Source: Seongchinamella sediminis (lineage in GTDB: Bacteria; Pseudomonadota; Gammaproteobacteria; Pseudomonadales; Halieaceae). Taken from it: DNA of 64,000 nt. Each line of letters starts with the position of its first letter. Position 1 is the stretch's first letter. Shown here one piece after another: positions 25,485-34,983 of the stretch. The stretch is taken from contig NZ_QRAN01000007.1 in assembly GCF_003457605.1 (NCBI RefSeq), positions 62,001 through 126,000 on the forward strand, given 5' to 3'. Position numbers and translations under genes: made by a program. The notes under the pieces were generated by a model, which had not been told where the DNA came from, searched no databases, and worked only from the letters and a program-made list of their open reading frames with translations.

Positions 25485-27183
25485 GCTGATGTCGCCCGCG
25501 CTGATCATGGTGGTGGCCGCCCTGGCCATCGGCCCGGCCCGCGGCCATGTGCGCACCGCGGTGGTGCTGCTGGCGCCGCTGCTCACCCTGTGGGCGGTGT
25601 GGCAGGTGCCCGACGGGGTGCAGGACACGGTGCGCTTCCTGTCCTACCAGATCGAACCGGTGGAAGGGGGCCCGCTGCGCCGCCTGTTTGCCACCATCTT
25701 TGCCCTGATGGCCTTTGTCGGCGGCCTGTTCGCTTTCCGCCTGGCGCGCTGGCACGAGCTGGCGGCGGCCTATTTCTACGCCGCCGGGGCGATCGGGGTC
25801 AGCTTTGCCGGCGACCTGATTTCCCTGTTCATCTACTGGGAGCTGATGGCCCTGTTTTCCACCGTTGTGGTGTGGTGCGGTGGCAACGCCGCCGCCCGCG
25901 CCGCCGGCATCCGCTACGCCATCCTCCACCTGGTTGGCGGGGTGATACTGAAGGTCGGGATCGAGGGCGTGGTGGTCAGCACCGGATCCATCCAGATCAC
26001 TCCCATGCTGGCCCAGGACTTCAACAGCTGGATGATTCTGTGCGGCATCCTGATCAACGCCGCGGCGCCACCGCTGTCGGCCTGGCTGGCGGACGCCTAC
26101 CCGGAGTCCAGCTTCACCGGTTCGGTGTTTCTCTCCGCGTTTACCACCAAGACCGCGGTACTGGCCCTGATCCTGCTGTTCCCCGGGGAGCCGCTACTGG
26201 TCTGGGTCGGCCTGTTCATGATCATGTACGGCATTATTTACGCGCTGCTGGAAAATGACATCCGCCGCATACTCGCCTACTCGGTGGTCAACCAGGTCGG
26301 GTTCATGGTCTGCGCCGTGGGTATTGGCACCCAGCTGGCACTGAACGGCGCCGCCGCCCACGCCTTCGCCCACATCATCTACAAGGCGCTGCTGTTCATG
26401 AGCGCCGGGGTGGTCATTTATCGCACCGGGCGCAATCGCTGCAGCGAACTCGGCGGGCTGTTCCGGACCATGCCGCTCACCACCGCCTGCTGCATTGTCG
26501 GCGCCCTGTCGATCTCCAGTTTCCCGCTGACCTCGGGTTTCACCACCAAGAGCATGATCTCCCAGGCCGCCGCCAGTGAGGAGCTGGTCTGGGTTTACAT
26601 GCTGCTGACCGCGGCCTCCGCCGGGGTATTCCTGCACGCCGGCATCAAGTTCCCCTGGTTCGTATTCTTCCAGAAGGATTCCGGGCTGCGGCCCAAGGAC
26701 GCGCCCTGGAACATGGCCGCGGCGATGATTATTTTCTCGGCACTGTGCCTGGTACTGGGCATTTTCCCCGAGTGGCTGTACCAGTTCCTGCCCTACCCGG
26801 TTGACTACGTGGCTTACACCCCCGGCAAGGTGCTGTTCTACCTGCAACTGCTGCTGTTCTCGGGGCTGGCCTTCTTCCTGCTGCTGCCGCTGATGAAACG
26901 CACCGAGACCATCAGCCTCGATGTGGACTGGCTGTGGCGGCGGGGCCTGCCCCTGCTGGCGGGGCGCCTGGCGCGCTACCTGGATGCCCTGGGCGACCTG
27001 CGTACCCGGATGGGGGCGGCCTGGCGGAAAATGCTGCACAATTTCACCGCCCGCTATCTCGGCCAGCCGCACACGGCCGACAGTGAGGAGCAGGCGGTAT
27101 TCGCCCGTTCCTGGACCATCGGCACCACCGCCATTTGGATCGCCATCCTGCTGTCGGCCTATGTGCTGATTTACTATATCTGA
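25477..27183 (+). CDS. Antiporter subunit D paralogue (divergent, 568 aa)
   Basis: 568 residues. NuoL/M/N-type core: LISLFIYWELMALFSTVVVW (Glu in helix 5), PPLSAWLADAYPESSFTGSV, SAFTTKTAVLALILLF (key Lys), RRILAYSVVNQVGFMVCAVG and HAFAHIIYKALLFMSAGVVI. It has a longer hydrophilic stretch near residues 480-540 and a final helix (WTIGTTAIWIAILLSAYVLI). It ends the operon; a third antiporter-like unit beyond the usual two (MrpA and MrpD) suggests a modified stoichiometry. Confidence 0.88.
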   Translation: MPELMSPALIMVVAALAIGPARGHVRTAVVLLAPLLTLWAVWQVPDGVQDTVRFLSYQIEPVEGGPLRRLFATIFALMAFVGGLFAFRLARWHELAAAYFYAAGAIGVSFAGDLISLFIYWELMALFSTVVVWCGGNAAARAAGIRYAILHLVGGVILKVGIEGVVVSTGSIQITPMLAQDFNSWMILCGILINAAAPPLSAWLADAYPESSFTGSVFLSAFTTKTAVLALILLFPGEPLLVWVGLFMIMYGIIYALLENDIRRILAYSVVNQVGFMVCAVGIGTQLALNGAAAHAFAHIIYKALLFMSAGVVIYRTGRNRCSELGGLFRTMPLTTACCIVGALSISSFPLTSGFTTKSMISQAAASEELVWVYMLLTAASAGVFLHAGIKFPWFVFFQKDSGLRPKDAPWNMAAAMIIFSALCLVLGIFPEWLYQFLPYPVDYVAYTPGKVLFYLQLLLFSGLAFFLLLPLMKRTETISLDVDWLWRRGLPLLAGRLARYLDALGDLRTRMGAAWRKMLHNFTARYLGQPHTADSEEQAVFARSWTIGTTAIWIAILLSAYVLIYYI

Positions 27184-27256
27184 GTCCGTGCTGCCCGGCC
27201 GGAGCCGCGGCCAGGGCCACAGGCGGCACCTACCTGCCCCGGCAGGCTTCCCGGAT

Positions 27257-27272
27257 TGTCACCTTGCCGACA
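27257..27272 (+). promoter_or_regulatory. Crp-family operator, site 1 (GntP permease)
   Basis: TGTCA-CCTTGC-CGACA, exact match to TGTCR-N6-YGACA, flanked by T and A. A -10-like TACACT (27294-27299) lies where the site centre would be at -41.5. It lies 86 bp before the permease start. Confidence 0.65.
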
Positions 27273-27357
27273 AACTTCTGCCCCGACAGGGGCTACACTA
27301 CTACCCTAGAATACTAATCAAGGGCTGGCCCCCGGCCGCCTGACCAAGGAGTAAACT

Positions 27358-28728
27358 ATGGCGTATATGGGACTGCTGGGCAGTGTGGCCCTGTTGATCT
27401 GGCTGGCGCTGCGCGGGGTCAATATCGTTTTTGCGTCCCTGCTCTGCTCCCTGCTGGTGATCCTGACCAACAGCTTGCCGCTGGCCGCGGGCATGACCGA
27501 CTTCTACGCCTTCGGGCCACTGGGCGCCTTCACCTTCGCCGGCAAGTTTTTCCTGCTGTTTACCGCCGGCGCCATCTTCGGCCGGGTAATGGGCGACAGC
27601 CATGCCGCGGCCAGTATCGCCCTGGCGCTGGTGCGCAAGCTGGGGGCCCACCGGGCGCTGTGGATCACCACCCTGGCCTGCGGCCTGCTGACCTACGGCG
27701 GGGTGGTGGTGTTCGTGGTGGTGTTCGCCATGTACCCCCTGGGACTCAAGCTGCTGCAGGAAGCCGATATTCCCAAGCGCCTGTTTTGCGCCGCCCTCGC
27801 CCTGGGGGCTGGCACCTTCACCCTCACCGCCCTGCCCGGTACGCCGTCCATCCACAACGTGATCGCCGCCTCGGCGCTGGGCACGGACCTGTTCGCGGGA
27901 TTCTGGCTCGGGCTGCTCGGTGGCGGCCTGATGTTTGCGGGCGGCATCTGGTACCTGGAGCGCCAGCGGGTACTCGCCGCCGCGCGCGGTGAGCACTTCC
28001 AGGCCGGCCCCCGGGACCGCATCACCGACATCGAGGACAGCGCCTACCCCCACTGGGCCCTGGCCTGCCTGCCGCTGGCCCTGGTGCTGCTGACCATTAT
28101 CCTGCCGCGGGTACTCACCCTGGCCCTGCCCGAGGGCGCCATCGACAGCGGGGACGGCATCATGGCGCTGCTGCGCTTTGCCAACAGCCAGCCCATTGTC
28201 TGGCCCAGCATTGCCCTGATCGCCGGCTCACTGCTGGCGGCAGCACTGTTTCCCTTTGTCCGCAGACACGCCCTGCACGTGATGGGCGAGGGCACCCAGG
28301 ACGCCATCATGCCGCTGATCAATACCGCCGCGGTGATCGGCTTTGGCGGCGTGGTCACCCACACCGCCGGGTTTTCCCAGTTCACGTCCATCATGCTGGA
28401 TTCCGGCTTGCCGCCGCTGCTCTCGATGTTCACCTCGGTCAGCCTGGTCTCCGCCATTACCGGATCGGCTTCCGGCGGCCTGCAGATTTTCATGCAAACC
28501 ATGGCACCGGCCTACATCGAGATGGGCATCGATCCCCAGGTCCTGCACCGGGTGTCCACCATGGCCAGCGGCGGCTTTGACTCACTGCCCCATTGCGGCG
28601 CGATCGTGGCCATGCTGACCATTACCGGGCTGAGCCACCGGGAAGCCTACAAGGACGTCGGCATTATCACCGTGGTGATTCCCGTGCTGGCGACACTGGC
28701 GGTCATGGTGGTGGCGGCCATTGGCTGA
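27358..28728 (+). CDS. GntP-family permease
   Basis: 456 residues, about 12-14 helices and no signal peptide. GAFTFAGKFFLLFTAGAIFG, LTYGGVVVFVVVFAMYPLGL, LPGTPSIHNVIAASALGTDL and the late TGSASGGLQIFMQTMAPAYI are typical of the GntP/gluconate-type and related hydroxyacid:H+ symporters. It probably imports an organic or sugar acid used by the enzymes downstream. It starts after the operator-containing gap 27184-27357; its own stop is followed 4 bp later by the next operator. Confidence 0.82.
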   Translation: MAYMGLLGSVALLIWLALRGVNIVFASLLCSLLVILTNSLPLAAGMTDFYAFGPLGAFTFAGKFFLLFTAGAIFGRVMGDSHAAASIALALVRKLGAHRALWITTLACGLLTYGGVVVFVVVFAMYPLGLKLLQEADIPKRLFCAALALGAGTFTLTALPGTPSIHNVIAASALGTDLFAGFWLGLLGGGLMFAGGIWYLERQRVLAAARGEHFQAGPRDRITDIEDSAYPHWALACLPLALVLLTIILPRVLTLALPEGAIDSGDGIMALLRFANSQPIVWPSIALIAGSLLAAALFPFVRRHALHVMGEGTQDAIMPLINTAAVIGFGGVVTHTAGFSQFTSIMLDSGLPPLLSMFTSVSLVSAITGSASGGLQIFMQTMAPAYIEMGIDPQVLHRVSTMASGGFDSLPHCGAIVAMLTITGLSHREAYKDVGIITVVIPVLATLAVMVVAAIG

Positions 28729-28732
28729 CAAC

Positions 28733-28748
28733 TGTCGCCGGGGCGACA
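28733..28748 (+). promoter_or_regulatory. Crp-family operator, site 2 (hydroxyacid oxidase operon)
   Basis: TGTCG-CCGGGG-CGACA, exact and a perfect palindrome in both arms including flanking C/G. Two -10 candidates lie downstream: CAGACT (28770-28775) at the -41.5 spacing and TGTAAT (28784-28789) further on. Confidence 0.65.
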
Positions 28749-28825
28749 GAGTTGGCGGGCAATCCCTGCCAGACTTGCGGCCATGTAATACCTACTGGAA
28801 ACCGAAGACAAGAAGAGATGCTGCC

Positions 28826-29986
28826 ATGAGTATTTACGATGTTGTACCCGTCACCGTGGGCGACTACCGCCGTCGCGCGCGTCGCCGCCTGCCGCGCTTC
28901 CTGTTCGACTACCTCGATGGTGCGGCCAACGACGAGGTCACGGCGGCGGCCAACGAGAGTGACTTTGGCCGCTATCACCTGCTGCAGCGGGTACTGCGGG
29001 ACGTGGACGGAGTCAGCACCGCCAGCACCCTGGCCGGGCGGGAGGTCAACATGCCCCTGGCCCTGGCGCCGGTGGGCATGGCCGGCATGTACGCCTGCCG
29101 CGGGGAGGCGCAGGGCGCCCGCGCGGCACAGCGCGCCGGTATTCCCTTCACGCTTTCCACCCTGGGCATCTGCACCCTGGAGGAAGTCGCGGCGACCGGC
29201 CGGGCGCCCTGGTTCCAGCTGTACATGCTGCGGGACCGGGCCATCGTCGAGAAACTGCTGGCGCGGGCCGCGGCGGCGGGCTGCGACACCCTGCTGTTCA
29301 CCGTCGACCTGCCGGTGGCCGGCATGCGCCTGCGCGACTACCGCAACGGCATGCTCGGCGGCGGTATTCCGGGCAAGCTGTCCTACCTCGCCCAGCTCGC
29401 CACCAGCCCCGCCTGGGCGCTGGACGTGGGCATCCGCGGCAAGCCCCACTGCATCGGCAACCTGCGGGACGTGGTGCCCGATCCCGATGACCTGGACGCC
29501 TACAAAGCCTTTATCGACCAGCAGTTCGATCCCACCGTCACCTGGGAGGACATCGCCTGGCTGCGCGGCATCTGGAAGGGCAAGCTGTACATCAAGGGCG
29601 TGCTGGAAGTGGATGACGCCCGCGCCGCAGTCGATACCGGCGCCGACGGCCTGGTGGTCTCCAACCACGGTGGTCGCCAGCTCGACGGCGTGGCCTCCAG
29701 TATCAGCAAACTCGGCGCCATCGGCGCCGCCCTCGGTGAGCAGACGGAGATCCTGCTGGACGGCGGCATCCGCAGCGGCATCGACCTGGCCAAGGCCCTG
29801 GCCCTGGGCGCCGACGGCGTGCTGATGGGCCGGCCCTGGGTGTACGCCCTGGCTGCTGGCGGCGAGGACGCGGTGGCCAGCCTGCTGGATGTGTTGCAGC
29901 GCGAATTGCTGGTGGCCATGGCGCTGCTGGGCATTCGCAGCATCGACGAATTCTCTCCGGAACTGATAGAGGAGCTGGCACAATGA
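28826..29986 (+). CDS. FMN-dependent alpha-hydroxyacid oxidase/dehydrogenase
   Basis: 386 residues from ATG 28826, with AGAAGAG upstream. The LldD/glycolate oxidase/mandelate dehydrogenase fold is complete: FDYLDGAANDEVT near residue 29, LALAPVGMAGMYACRGEAQG (FMN loop), LVVSNHGGRQLDG (catalytic His and substrate Arg) and LLDGGIRSGIDLAKALALGA with MGRPW (phosphate binding). It oxidises an L-2-hydroxy acid to a 2-oxo acid; the substrate cannot be told from sequence. Overlaps the next gene by ATGA. Confidence 0.9.
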   Translation: MSIYDVVPVTVGDYRRRARRRLPRFLFDYLDGAANDEVTAAANESDFGRYHLLQRVLRDVDGVSTASTLAGREVNMPLALAPVGMAGMYACRGEAQGARAAQRAGIPFTLSTLGICTLEEVAATGRAPWFQLYMLRDRAIVEKLLARAAAAGCDTLLFTVDLPVAGMRLRDYRNGMLGGGIPGKLSYLAQLATSPAWALDVGIRGKPHCIGNLRDVVPDPDDLDAYKAFIDQQFDPTVTWEDIAWLRGIWKGKLYIKGVLEVDDARAAVDTGADGLVVSNHGGRQLDGVASSISKLGAIGAALGEQTEILLDGGIRSGIDLAKALALGADGVLMGRPWVYALAAGGEDAVASLLDVLQRELLVAMALLGIRSIDEFSPELIEELAQ

Positions 29987-30927
29987 GTACAGGCAAGCCC
30001 ATCATCGTGCTGTCGCGTGAACTGCCACCGATGTTCACCGAGGCACTGGCCGGTTTTGCCGAGGTACGCGTCGGCGGCACCGACCCTGCGGCGGAGGTGC
30101 TGGAAGGCGCCGCCGTTTACCTGGCAACCGGCGTCGATCCGGTGCCCGAGCAGCTGATCCAGCGCTTCCCGGACAGCCTGGGACTGATCGCCAACATCGC
30201 CACCGGCACCGATAATATCGACCTGGCCGCCGCCACCTCCCGGGGCATCGCGGTCAGCAACACGCCGGTGGTCACCGAGGACACCGCCGACCTCACCTTC
30301 GCCCTGCTGCTGGCGACCTGCCGCCGGCTGAGCTACTGCGAGCGCAGGCTGCGCGCCGACGAGTGGGCGCAGGGTGCGGGCCATATGGGCCTGCGGGTTC
30401 ACGGCAAGACCCTGGGCATCATCGGCCTGGGCGAGATAGGCCAGGCCGTGGCCCGCCGGGCGCAGGGCTTCAACATGAATATTCTCTACCACGGGCCACG
30501 CCGCAAGGCCGAAGCCGAGGCAGCGCTGGGCGCCGAATACTGCGCCGAACTCGCCGATTTGCTCGCCCGCGCGGACATCGTCAGCCTCAACTGCCCGCTG
30601 ACAGAGGACAACCGGCACCTGGTCAACAGCGAGGCCCTGGCGCAGATGAAGCCCGGCGCGGTACTGATCAATACCGGGCGCGGCCCGCTGGTGGATGAGC
30701 AGGCGCTGGTTGATGCCCTGGCGGGCGGCCAGCTGGGGGGTGCCGGGCTGGATGTATTCGAGTTCGAGCCGCAGGTCCACCAGGACCTGCTAAGCTTCGA
30801 TAACGTCACCCTGCTGCCGCACATCGGCAGCGCCACCGGCGAGTGCCGGGCGGACATGGCGCGCCGGGCGCTGGCCAATATCCAGCAATTCCTCAGCGCC
30901 GGCCAACCCGGCGACCGCTGCAGCTGA
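29983..30927 (+). CDS. D-2-hydroxyacid dehydrogenase family protein
   Basis: 314 residues. Nucleotide-binding LGIIGLGEIGQAVARRA (GxGxxG near 140-156), catalytic Arg in INTGRGPLVDEQ, Glu in LDVFEFEP and His in LLPHIGSATGE. After the second beta strand comes HGPRRK in place of an acidic residue, suggesting NADPH preference as in glyoxylate/hydroxypyruvate reductases. It interconverts a 2-oxo acid and a D-2-hydroxy acid. Overlaps the preceding gene by ATGA. Confidence 0.88.
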   Translation: MSTGKPIIVLSRELPPMFTEALAGFAEVRVGGTDPAAEVLEGAAVYLATGVDPVPEQLIQRFPDSLGLIANIATGTDNIDLAAATSRGIAVSNTPVVTEDTADLTFALLLATCRRLSYCERRLRADEWAQGAGHMGLRVHGKTLGIIGLGEIGQAVARRAQGFNMNILYHGPRRKAEAEAALGAEYCAELADLLARADIVSLNCPLTEDNRHLVNSEALAQMKPGAVLINTGRGPLVDEQALVDALAGGQLGGAGLDVFEFEPQVHQDLLSFDNVTLLPHIGSATGECRADMARRALANIQQFLSAGQPGDRCS

Positions 30928-30960
30928 ATAACCCGCTGACTGCCAACGAGGACCGCGACA

Positions 30961-32337
30961 ATGAGCGACACAGACAAGCTGCTTGCACAACTGAGAGACA
31001 TCGTCGGCGACAAGGGCCTGCTGACCGGCGATGATGTCAGCAGCCGGCCCAACCGCAGCTGGGGACAGGGGAGCTGTCCGGCACGAGCCATCGTGCGCCC
31101 GGCCTCCACCGAGGAAGTCTCGCAAGTTCTGCGCCTGTGCAACGACGCCGGGCAGAGCCTCGTCCCCTGGGGCGGCCTGACCGGCCTGGTGGATGGTATT
31201 ACCTGTAATCCCGAGGACCTGGTGATCTCCCTCGAGCGGATGAACGCCATTGAGCACGTCGATGCCGAGGCGGGCGTCATGACGGTCCAGGCCGGCGCCG
31301 TCCTGCAAAACGTGCAGGAAGCGGCGCAAGAGGCGGGCTGGCAGTTTGCCGTGGACTTCGGCGCCCGCGGCAGCGCCCAGATCGGTGGCATGATCGGTAC
31401 CAACGCCGGCGGCAACAGCGTGGTGCGCTACGGCATGATGCGCGAGCAGGTGCTGGGTCTGGAAGCGGTGCTGGCGGACGGCACGGTGATCTCGTCGATG
31501 AACGAAATGCTCAAGAACAATACCGGTTACGACCTCAAGCAGCTGTTTATCGGCAGCGAAGGTACCCTGGGTATTGTGACCCGGGCCGTGCTGCGGCTGC
31601 GACCCCGGGCGCGCTCGGTGCAAACCGCTTTTGTGGCCCTGGACAGCTTTGCCGACGTGGCCGGCCTGCTGCGCCGGCTGGGCGTCGAACTGGAGGGCAA
31701 GCTCAGCTCCTTTGAAGTGATGTGGCGCAATTTCTACCACTTCATGACCGATGAATCCGGCAAGCACCAGGCGGTATTGCCGACCAGCCATCCCTACTAT
31801 GTGCTGTTGGAATCCGAGGGCGCCGACCCGGAGCGGGAGCAGGAGCAGTTCATGGCGGTGCTGGGTGCGCTGATGGAAGAAGGGCATGTCGCCGATGCGG
31901 TGATCTGCCAGTCCAGCCAGCAGGCGGCGCAGTTATGGGAGATGCGCGACGACGTGGAAACCCTGATGCACGCCACGTTCCCGCCGGCAATCTTCGACAT
32001 CAGCCTGCCGATCCGCGAGATGGAGGCCTATATTGATGACCTGGCTGGCGTGCTCGAAGCGCGCTATCCCGATACCCGCCTGGTCAGCTTCGGTCACCTC
32101 GGCGACGGCAATATCCACCTGGGCATTGGCCCGGTGGAGGACAAGCACGCCATCGAGACCCTGGTCTACGAGCGCCTGGGCAAAGCGGGCGGCTCGGTGT
32201 CGGCGGAGCACGGCATCGGCCTGGAAAAACGCGAGTTCCTGCCCCACTCGCGCTCGCCGGCGGAAATGGCGCTGATGCGTTCCATCAAGCAGGCGCTGGA
32301 CCCGGGCAACATTCTCAACCCCGGCAAGATATTCTGA
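30961..32337 (+). CDS. FAD-linked D-2-hydroxyacid dehydrogenase (GlcD/D-LDH-like)
   Basis: 458 residues, normal for the GlcD/D2HGDH class. FAD-binding PCMH domain: RPASTEEVSQVLRLCNDAGQ, LVPWGGLTGLVDGI, GARGSAQIGGMIGTNAGGNS and LFIGSEGTLGIVT. The C-terminal oxidase domain has SFGHLGDGNIHLGI (metal-binding His) and SAEHGIGLEKREFL. It oxidises a D-2-hydroxy acid and passes electrons to a quinone or ETF. Last gene of the three-enzyme operon; with the FMN enzyme it covers both stereochemistries. Confidence 0.88.
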   Translation: MSDTDKLLAQLRDIVGDKGLLTGDDVSSRPNRSWGQGSCPARAIVRPASTEEVSQVLRLCNDAGQSLVPWGGLTGLVDGITCNPEDLVISLERMNAIEHVDAEAGVMTVQAGAVLQNVQEAAQEAGWQFAVDFGARGSAQIGGMIGTNAGGNSVVRYGMMREQVLGLEAVLADGTVISSMNEMLKNNTGYDLKQLFIGSEGTLGIVTRAVLRLRPRARSVQTAFVALDSFADVAGLLRRLGVELEGKLSSFEVMWRNFYHFMTDESGKHQAVLPTSHPYYVLLESEGADPEREQEQFMAVLGALMEEGHVADAVICQSSQQAAQLWEMRDDVETLMHATFPPAIFDISLPIREMEAYIDDLAGVLEARYPDTRLVSFGHLGDGNIHLGIGPVEDKHAIETLVYERLGKAGGSVSAEHGIGLEKREFLPHSRSPAEMALMRSIKQALDPGNILNPGKIF

Positions 32338-32348
32338 CCGCCTCAGCG

Positions 32349-32372
32349 CCGGCGCAGCCTCCGCTGCGCCGG
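32349..32372. terminator. Perfect 10-bp hairpin between convergent genes
   Basis: CCGGCGCAGC-CTCC-GCTGCGCCGG just after the GlcD-like gene. No T-run, so it may act as a barrier or REP-like element rather than a classic terminator. Confidence 0.5.
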
Positions 32373-32469
32373 TAAGGCTGCACTGCACAAGCCCGGTGTG
32401 TTCATGCCGGGGGCAGGCGCGGTAGCGGCGGGCCGTGAGCGCCGCTCGTGTTTTACCCTCCGGGCACTG

Positions 32470-33963
32470 TCAGAGCATCACGCCCATGTCCCAGGGGCAG
32501 AACTCCTCCTCACCATAACCCATGGCCTCGCTCAGCGAGCGCTCGCCGGAGGCCACCGCGATGATGCGCTCGAAGATGCGCGCGCCAACCACCTCCACCG
32601 ATTCACTGCCGTCGAGGATGGTCCCGGCATTGATGTCCATATCGTCCGGCATGCGCTCGAACAGTGAGGTGCTCCCCGCCAGTTTGATGGACGGCGCCGG
32701 TTTGCAGCCAAAGGCGGACCCCCGGTCGGTGGTGAACACCATAAGGGTGGCGCCCCCGGCGACCTGGGCGGTGGCGCCCACCGGGTCAAACGCGGGCGCG
32801 TCCATGAACACCAGGCCCTTGCCGGCCTCGACCGGTTCGGCGTACTGGTAGACCTCGTTCAGGCTGGTGGTGCCGCCCTTGGCGATGGAGCCGAGCGACT
32901 TCTCGATGATGGTGGTCAGACCGCCCGCCTTGTTGCCCGGCGAGGGGTTGTTGTCGATCACCATGCTGTTCCTGGCGGTAAAGTCTTCCCACCACTTGAT
33001 GCGCTCCACCAGTTTGCGACCGACCTCCTCGCTGGCGGCGCGGGCGGTGAGCAGGTGCTCGGCACCGTAGCACTCGGTGGTCTCGGACAGGATCGCCGTG
33101 CCCCCCTGCTGTACCAGCAGGTCGACCGCATGGCCGAGCGCGGGGTTGCAACTGATCCCCGAAATCCCGGACGAACCGCCGCACTGCATGGCCAGGGTGA
33201 GCGCGGACAGCGGCACCGGTTCACGCTGCACCGCGTTCACCGCCGGCAGGAGTTCATCGATACGGCTGATCACCCTGTCCACCAGCTTGCGGGTGCCGCC
33301 TTCGGCCTGGATGGAGTAGGAGTCCCCGGGGGCCCCGCCGAGCACGTCGCCGAGGTTGGCAATTTCGCAGCCGAGGCCAACGACTATGACGTGGGCGATA
33401 TTGGGGTGGCGGGCGTAACCCGCGAGCGCGCTTTTCAGGGCGTTGATACCCGGCAGCGGGTGATCGAGGCCACAGCCGCTCTTGTGGGTAAGCGCCAGCA
33501 CGCCGTCCACATTGGGAAACCCGTCCAGGGCGTTGCGGTAGTGGTCGCCGATCATCTTTGCCGCCGTCGCCGAGCAATTGACGCTGGAGATCACGGCGAT
33601 GTAGTTACGCGTCGCCACCCGGCCATCGGCGCGGCGGATACCCATGAAGGTACGCTGCGCGGCAGGCGGCGGGGTCGGCCTGGCGTCACGGCAAAACGCG
33701 TAGTCCAGCTCGACCCGGCCCATTTCCAGGTTGTGCGAGTGCACATGCTCACCGGCCTGGATGTCCTGCGCCGCAAAGCCGATCACCTGGTTGTAGCGGT
33801 GTACCGGGGCCCCGCGGGCAATCGCCCGCCGTGCCACCTTGTGGCTGGCGGGGATGTCCGACGTGGTCCGCAGCGTGTCCGTCAGCGGGGTACCCGCGGG
33901 GATATCATCCCGCGCGATAAGCACATCGTCGTTGGGATGAAGTTCGATACAGATATTTTCCAT
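32470..33963 (-). CDS. UxaA-family dehydratase (altronate/galactarate dehydratase-like)
   Basis: 497 residues. N-terminal SAF-like domain (1-95; LHPNDDVLIARDDIPAGTPL). The catalytic part (about 105-490) contains GIRRADGRVATRNYIAVISS, NCSATAAKM, THKSGCGL, VVGLGCEIANLGD, ECYGAEHLLTARA and TTDRGSAFGCKPAPSIKLA, with the conserved Cys residues of the Fe2+-dependent altronate/galactarate/sulfolactate dehydratase family. Single-gene unit with its own upstream operator at 34030. It dehydrates a sugar acid or a 2-hydroxy acid with a beta leaving group. Confidence 0.87.
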   Translation of the reverse strand: MENICIELHPNDDVLIARDDIPAGTPLTDTLRTTSDIPASHKVARRAIARGAPVHRYNQVIGFAAQDIQAGEHVHSHNLEMGRVELDYAFCRDARPTPPPAAQRTFMGIRRADGRVATRNYIAVISSVNCSATAAKMIGDHYRNALDGFPNVDGVLALTHKSGCGLDHPLPGINALKSALAGYARHPNIAHVIVVGLGCEIANLGDVLGGAPGDSYSIQAEGGTRKLVDRVISRIDELLPAVNAVQREPVPLSALTLAMQCGGSSGISGISCNPALGHAVDLLVQQGGTAILSETTECYGAEHLLTARAASEEVGRKLVERIKWWEDFTARNSMVIDNNPSPGNKAGGLTTIIEKSLGSIAKGGTTSLNEVYQYAEPVEAGKGLVFMDAPAFDPVGATAQVAGGATLMVFTTDRGSAFGCKPAPSIKLAGSTSLFERMPDDMDINAGTILDGSESVEVVGARIFERIIAVASGERSLSEAMGYGEEEFCPWDMGVML

Positions 33964-34029
33964 GGTGGCACCCTCGCAGGCCTGGAGACTGTTGACTGGC
34001 TAGAATAGAGTAACGGGGCAGCTGAATAC

Positions 34030-34045
34030 TGTCGCCTTGCCGACA
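34030..34045 (-). promoter_or_regulatory. Crp-family operator, site 3 (UxaA-type gene)
   Basis: TGTCG-CCTTGC-CGACA, the best palindrome of the set (symmetry extends to TACTGTCG/CGACAGTA, 34027-34048). A minus-strand TATTCT (34007-34002) gives a centre at about -42.5. Confidence 0.7.
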
Positions 34046-34054
34046 GTAGGCGCC

Positions 34055-34951
34055 TCAGCCCAGGAAACCGGGCCGGGAGAAGGCCGGGTCCGGATAGTCG
34101 TAGTAGCCGGAACCGCTCTTGAGCCCCAGTTTGCCCTGGTCGATAAAGTGCGCCTGCACGTAGTCAGCGTCCTTGCGCTGCTGGGCATCGCCGCTGGCAT
34201 CCGCCAGATTGGACAGCACGGCGTGCACGGTACCGAGCCCGATCATATCCATGAGCCCAAAGGGTCCCATGGCCATGCCGGTGGAAATCATCCAGGTCCT
34301 GTCCACGTCTTCCACGCTGGTGACAGCGTTGGTCACCAGTGACTGGGCCGCCAGCGCCCAGGGAATCAGCAGGGAATTGATGACATAGCCTGGCTGCTCC
34401 TTGTTGATGCTGATGGGCACCAGGCCGATCGCCCGGGCAAAATCGGTGGTGGTGGCGACGGTGTCCGCTGAGGTGCCCGGGTGGCCCATCAGCTCGGCGA
34501 TGGGGGCATCCCAGATGCCGACCACGAAGTGCAGGGCCATAAACCGCTCCGGCCGGGTGATGCAGCCGGTCAACTGGCTGGGGAGGAAGGTCGAGGTATT
34601 GGTGGTGATGATCGACGACTGCGGCAGGTACTGGCACAGCTGCTCGTAGAAGGGTTGCTTGATCGCCAGGTCCTCGAGGATCGACTCGTTGACCAGGTCT
34701 GCATCTTCACAGGCACTGGGCAAATCTGTTGAATAGCTGAGCCGCGTGAGGGCGGCATCGGTGTCCTTTGCGGGCACGCCTCTTGTCTGCTGAAAGTGCG
34801 TCGCGAATGACTGATGTGCCTGCCGGCACACCTCCAGCGACGGCGCCCGGTGGTTGTACACGACGGTCTCGAAACCGTGCATCGCGCACTGGAAACTGAT
34901 TTGCTGGCCCATGGTGCCGGCGCCGACAATCAATACTTTGTTGATCTTCAT
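34055..34951 (-). CDS. 3-hydroxyacyl-CoA dehydrogenase
   Basis: 298 residues. NAD-binding VLIVGAGTMGQQISFQCAMH (6-25), ESILEDLAIKQPFYEQL, TNTSTFLPSQL and the catalytic His in ALHFVVGIWDAP, followed by the 3HCDH C-terminal domain (PGYVINSLLIPWALAA; GPFGLMDMIGLGTVHAVL). No fused hydratase. It oxidises a 3-hydroxyacyl-CoA or 3-hydroxy acid. The third gene of a minus-strand unit after the two WS/DGAT genes (33-bp gap). Confidence 0.87.
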   Translation of the reverse strand: MKINKVLIVGAGTMGQQISFQCAMHGFETVVYNHRAPSLEVCRQAHQSFATHFQQTRGVPAKDTDAALTRLSYSTDLPSACEDADLVNESILEDLAIKQPFYEQLCQYLPQSSIITTNTSTFLPSQLTGCITRPERFMALHFVVGIWDAPIAELMGHPGTSADTVATTTDFARAIGLVPISINKEQPGYVINSLLIPWALAAQSLVTNAVTSVEDVDRTWMISTGMAMGPFGLMDMIGLGTVHAVLSNLADASGDAQQRKDADYVQAHFIDQGKLGLKSGSGYYDYPDPAFSRPGFLG

Positions 34952-34983
34952 ATCTGTCTATACTCTCCTTGGTTGGTCGCTGC

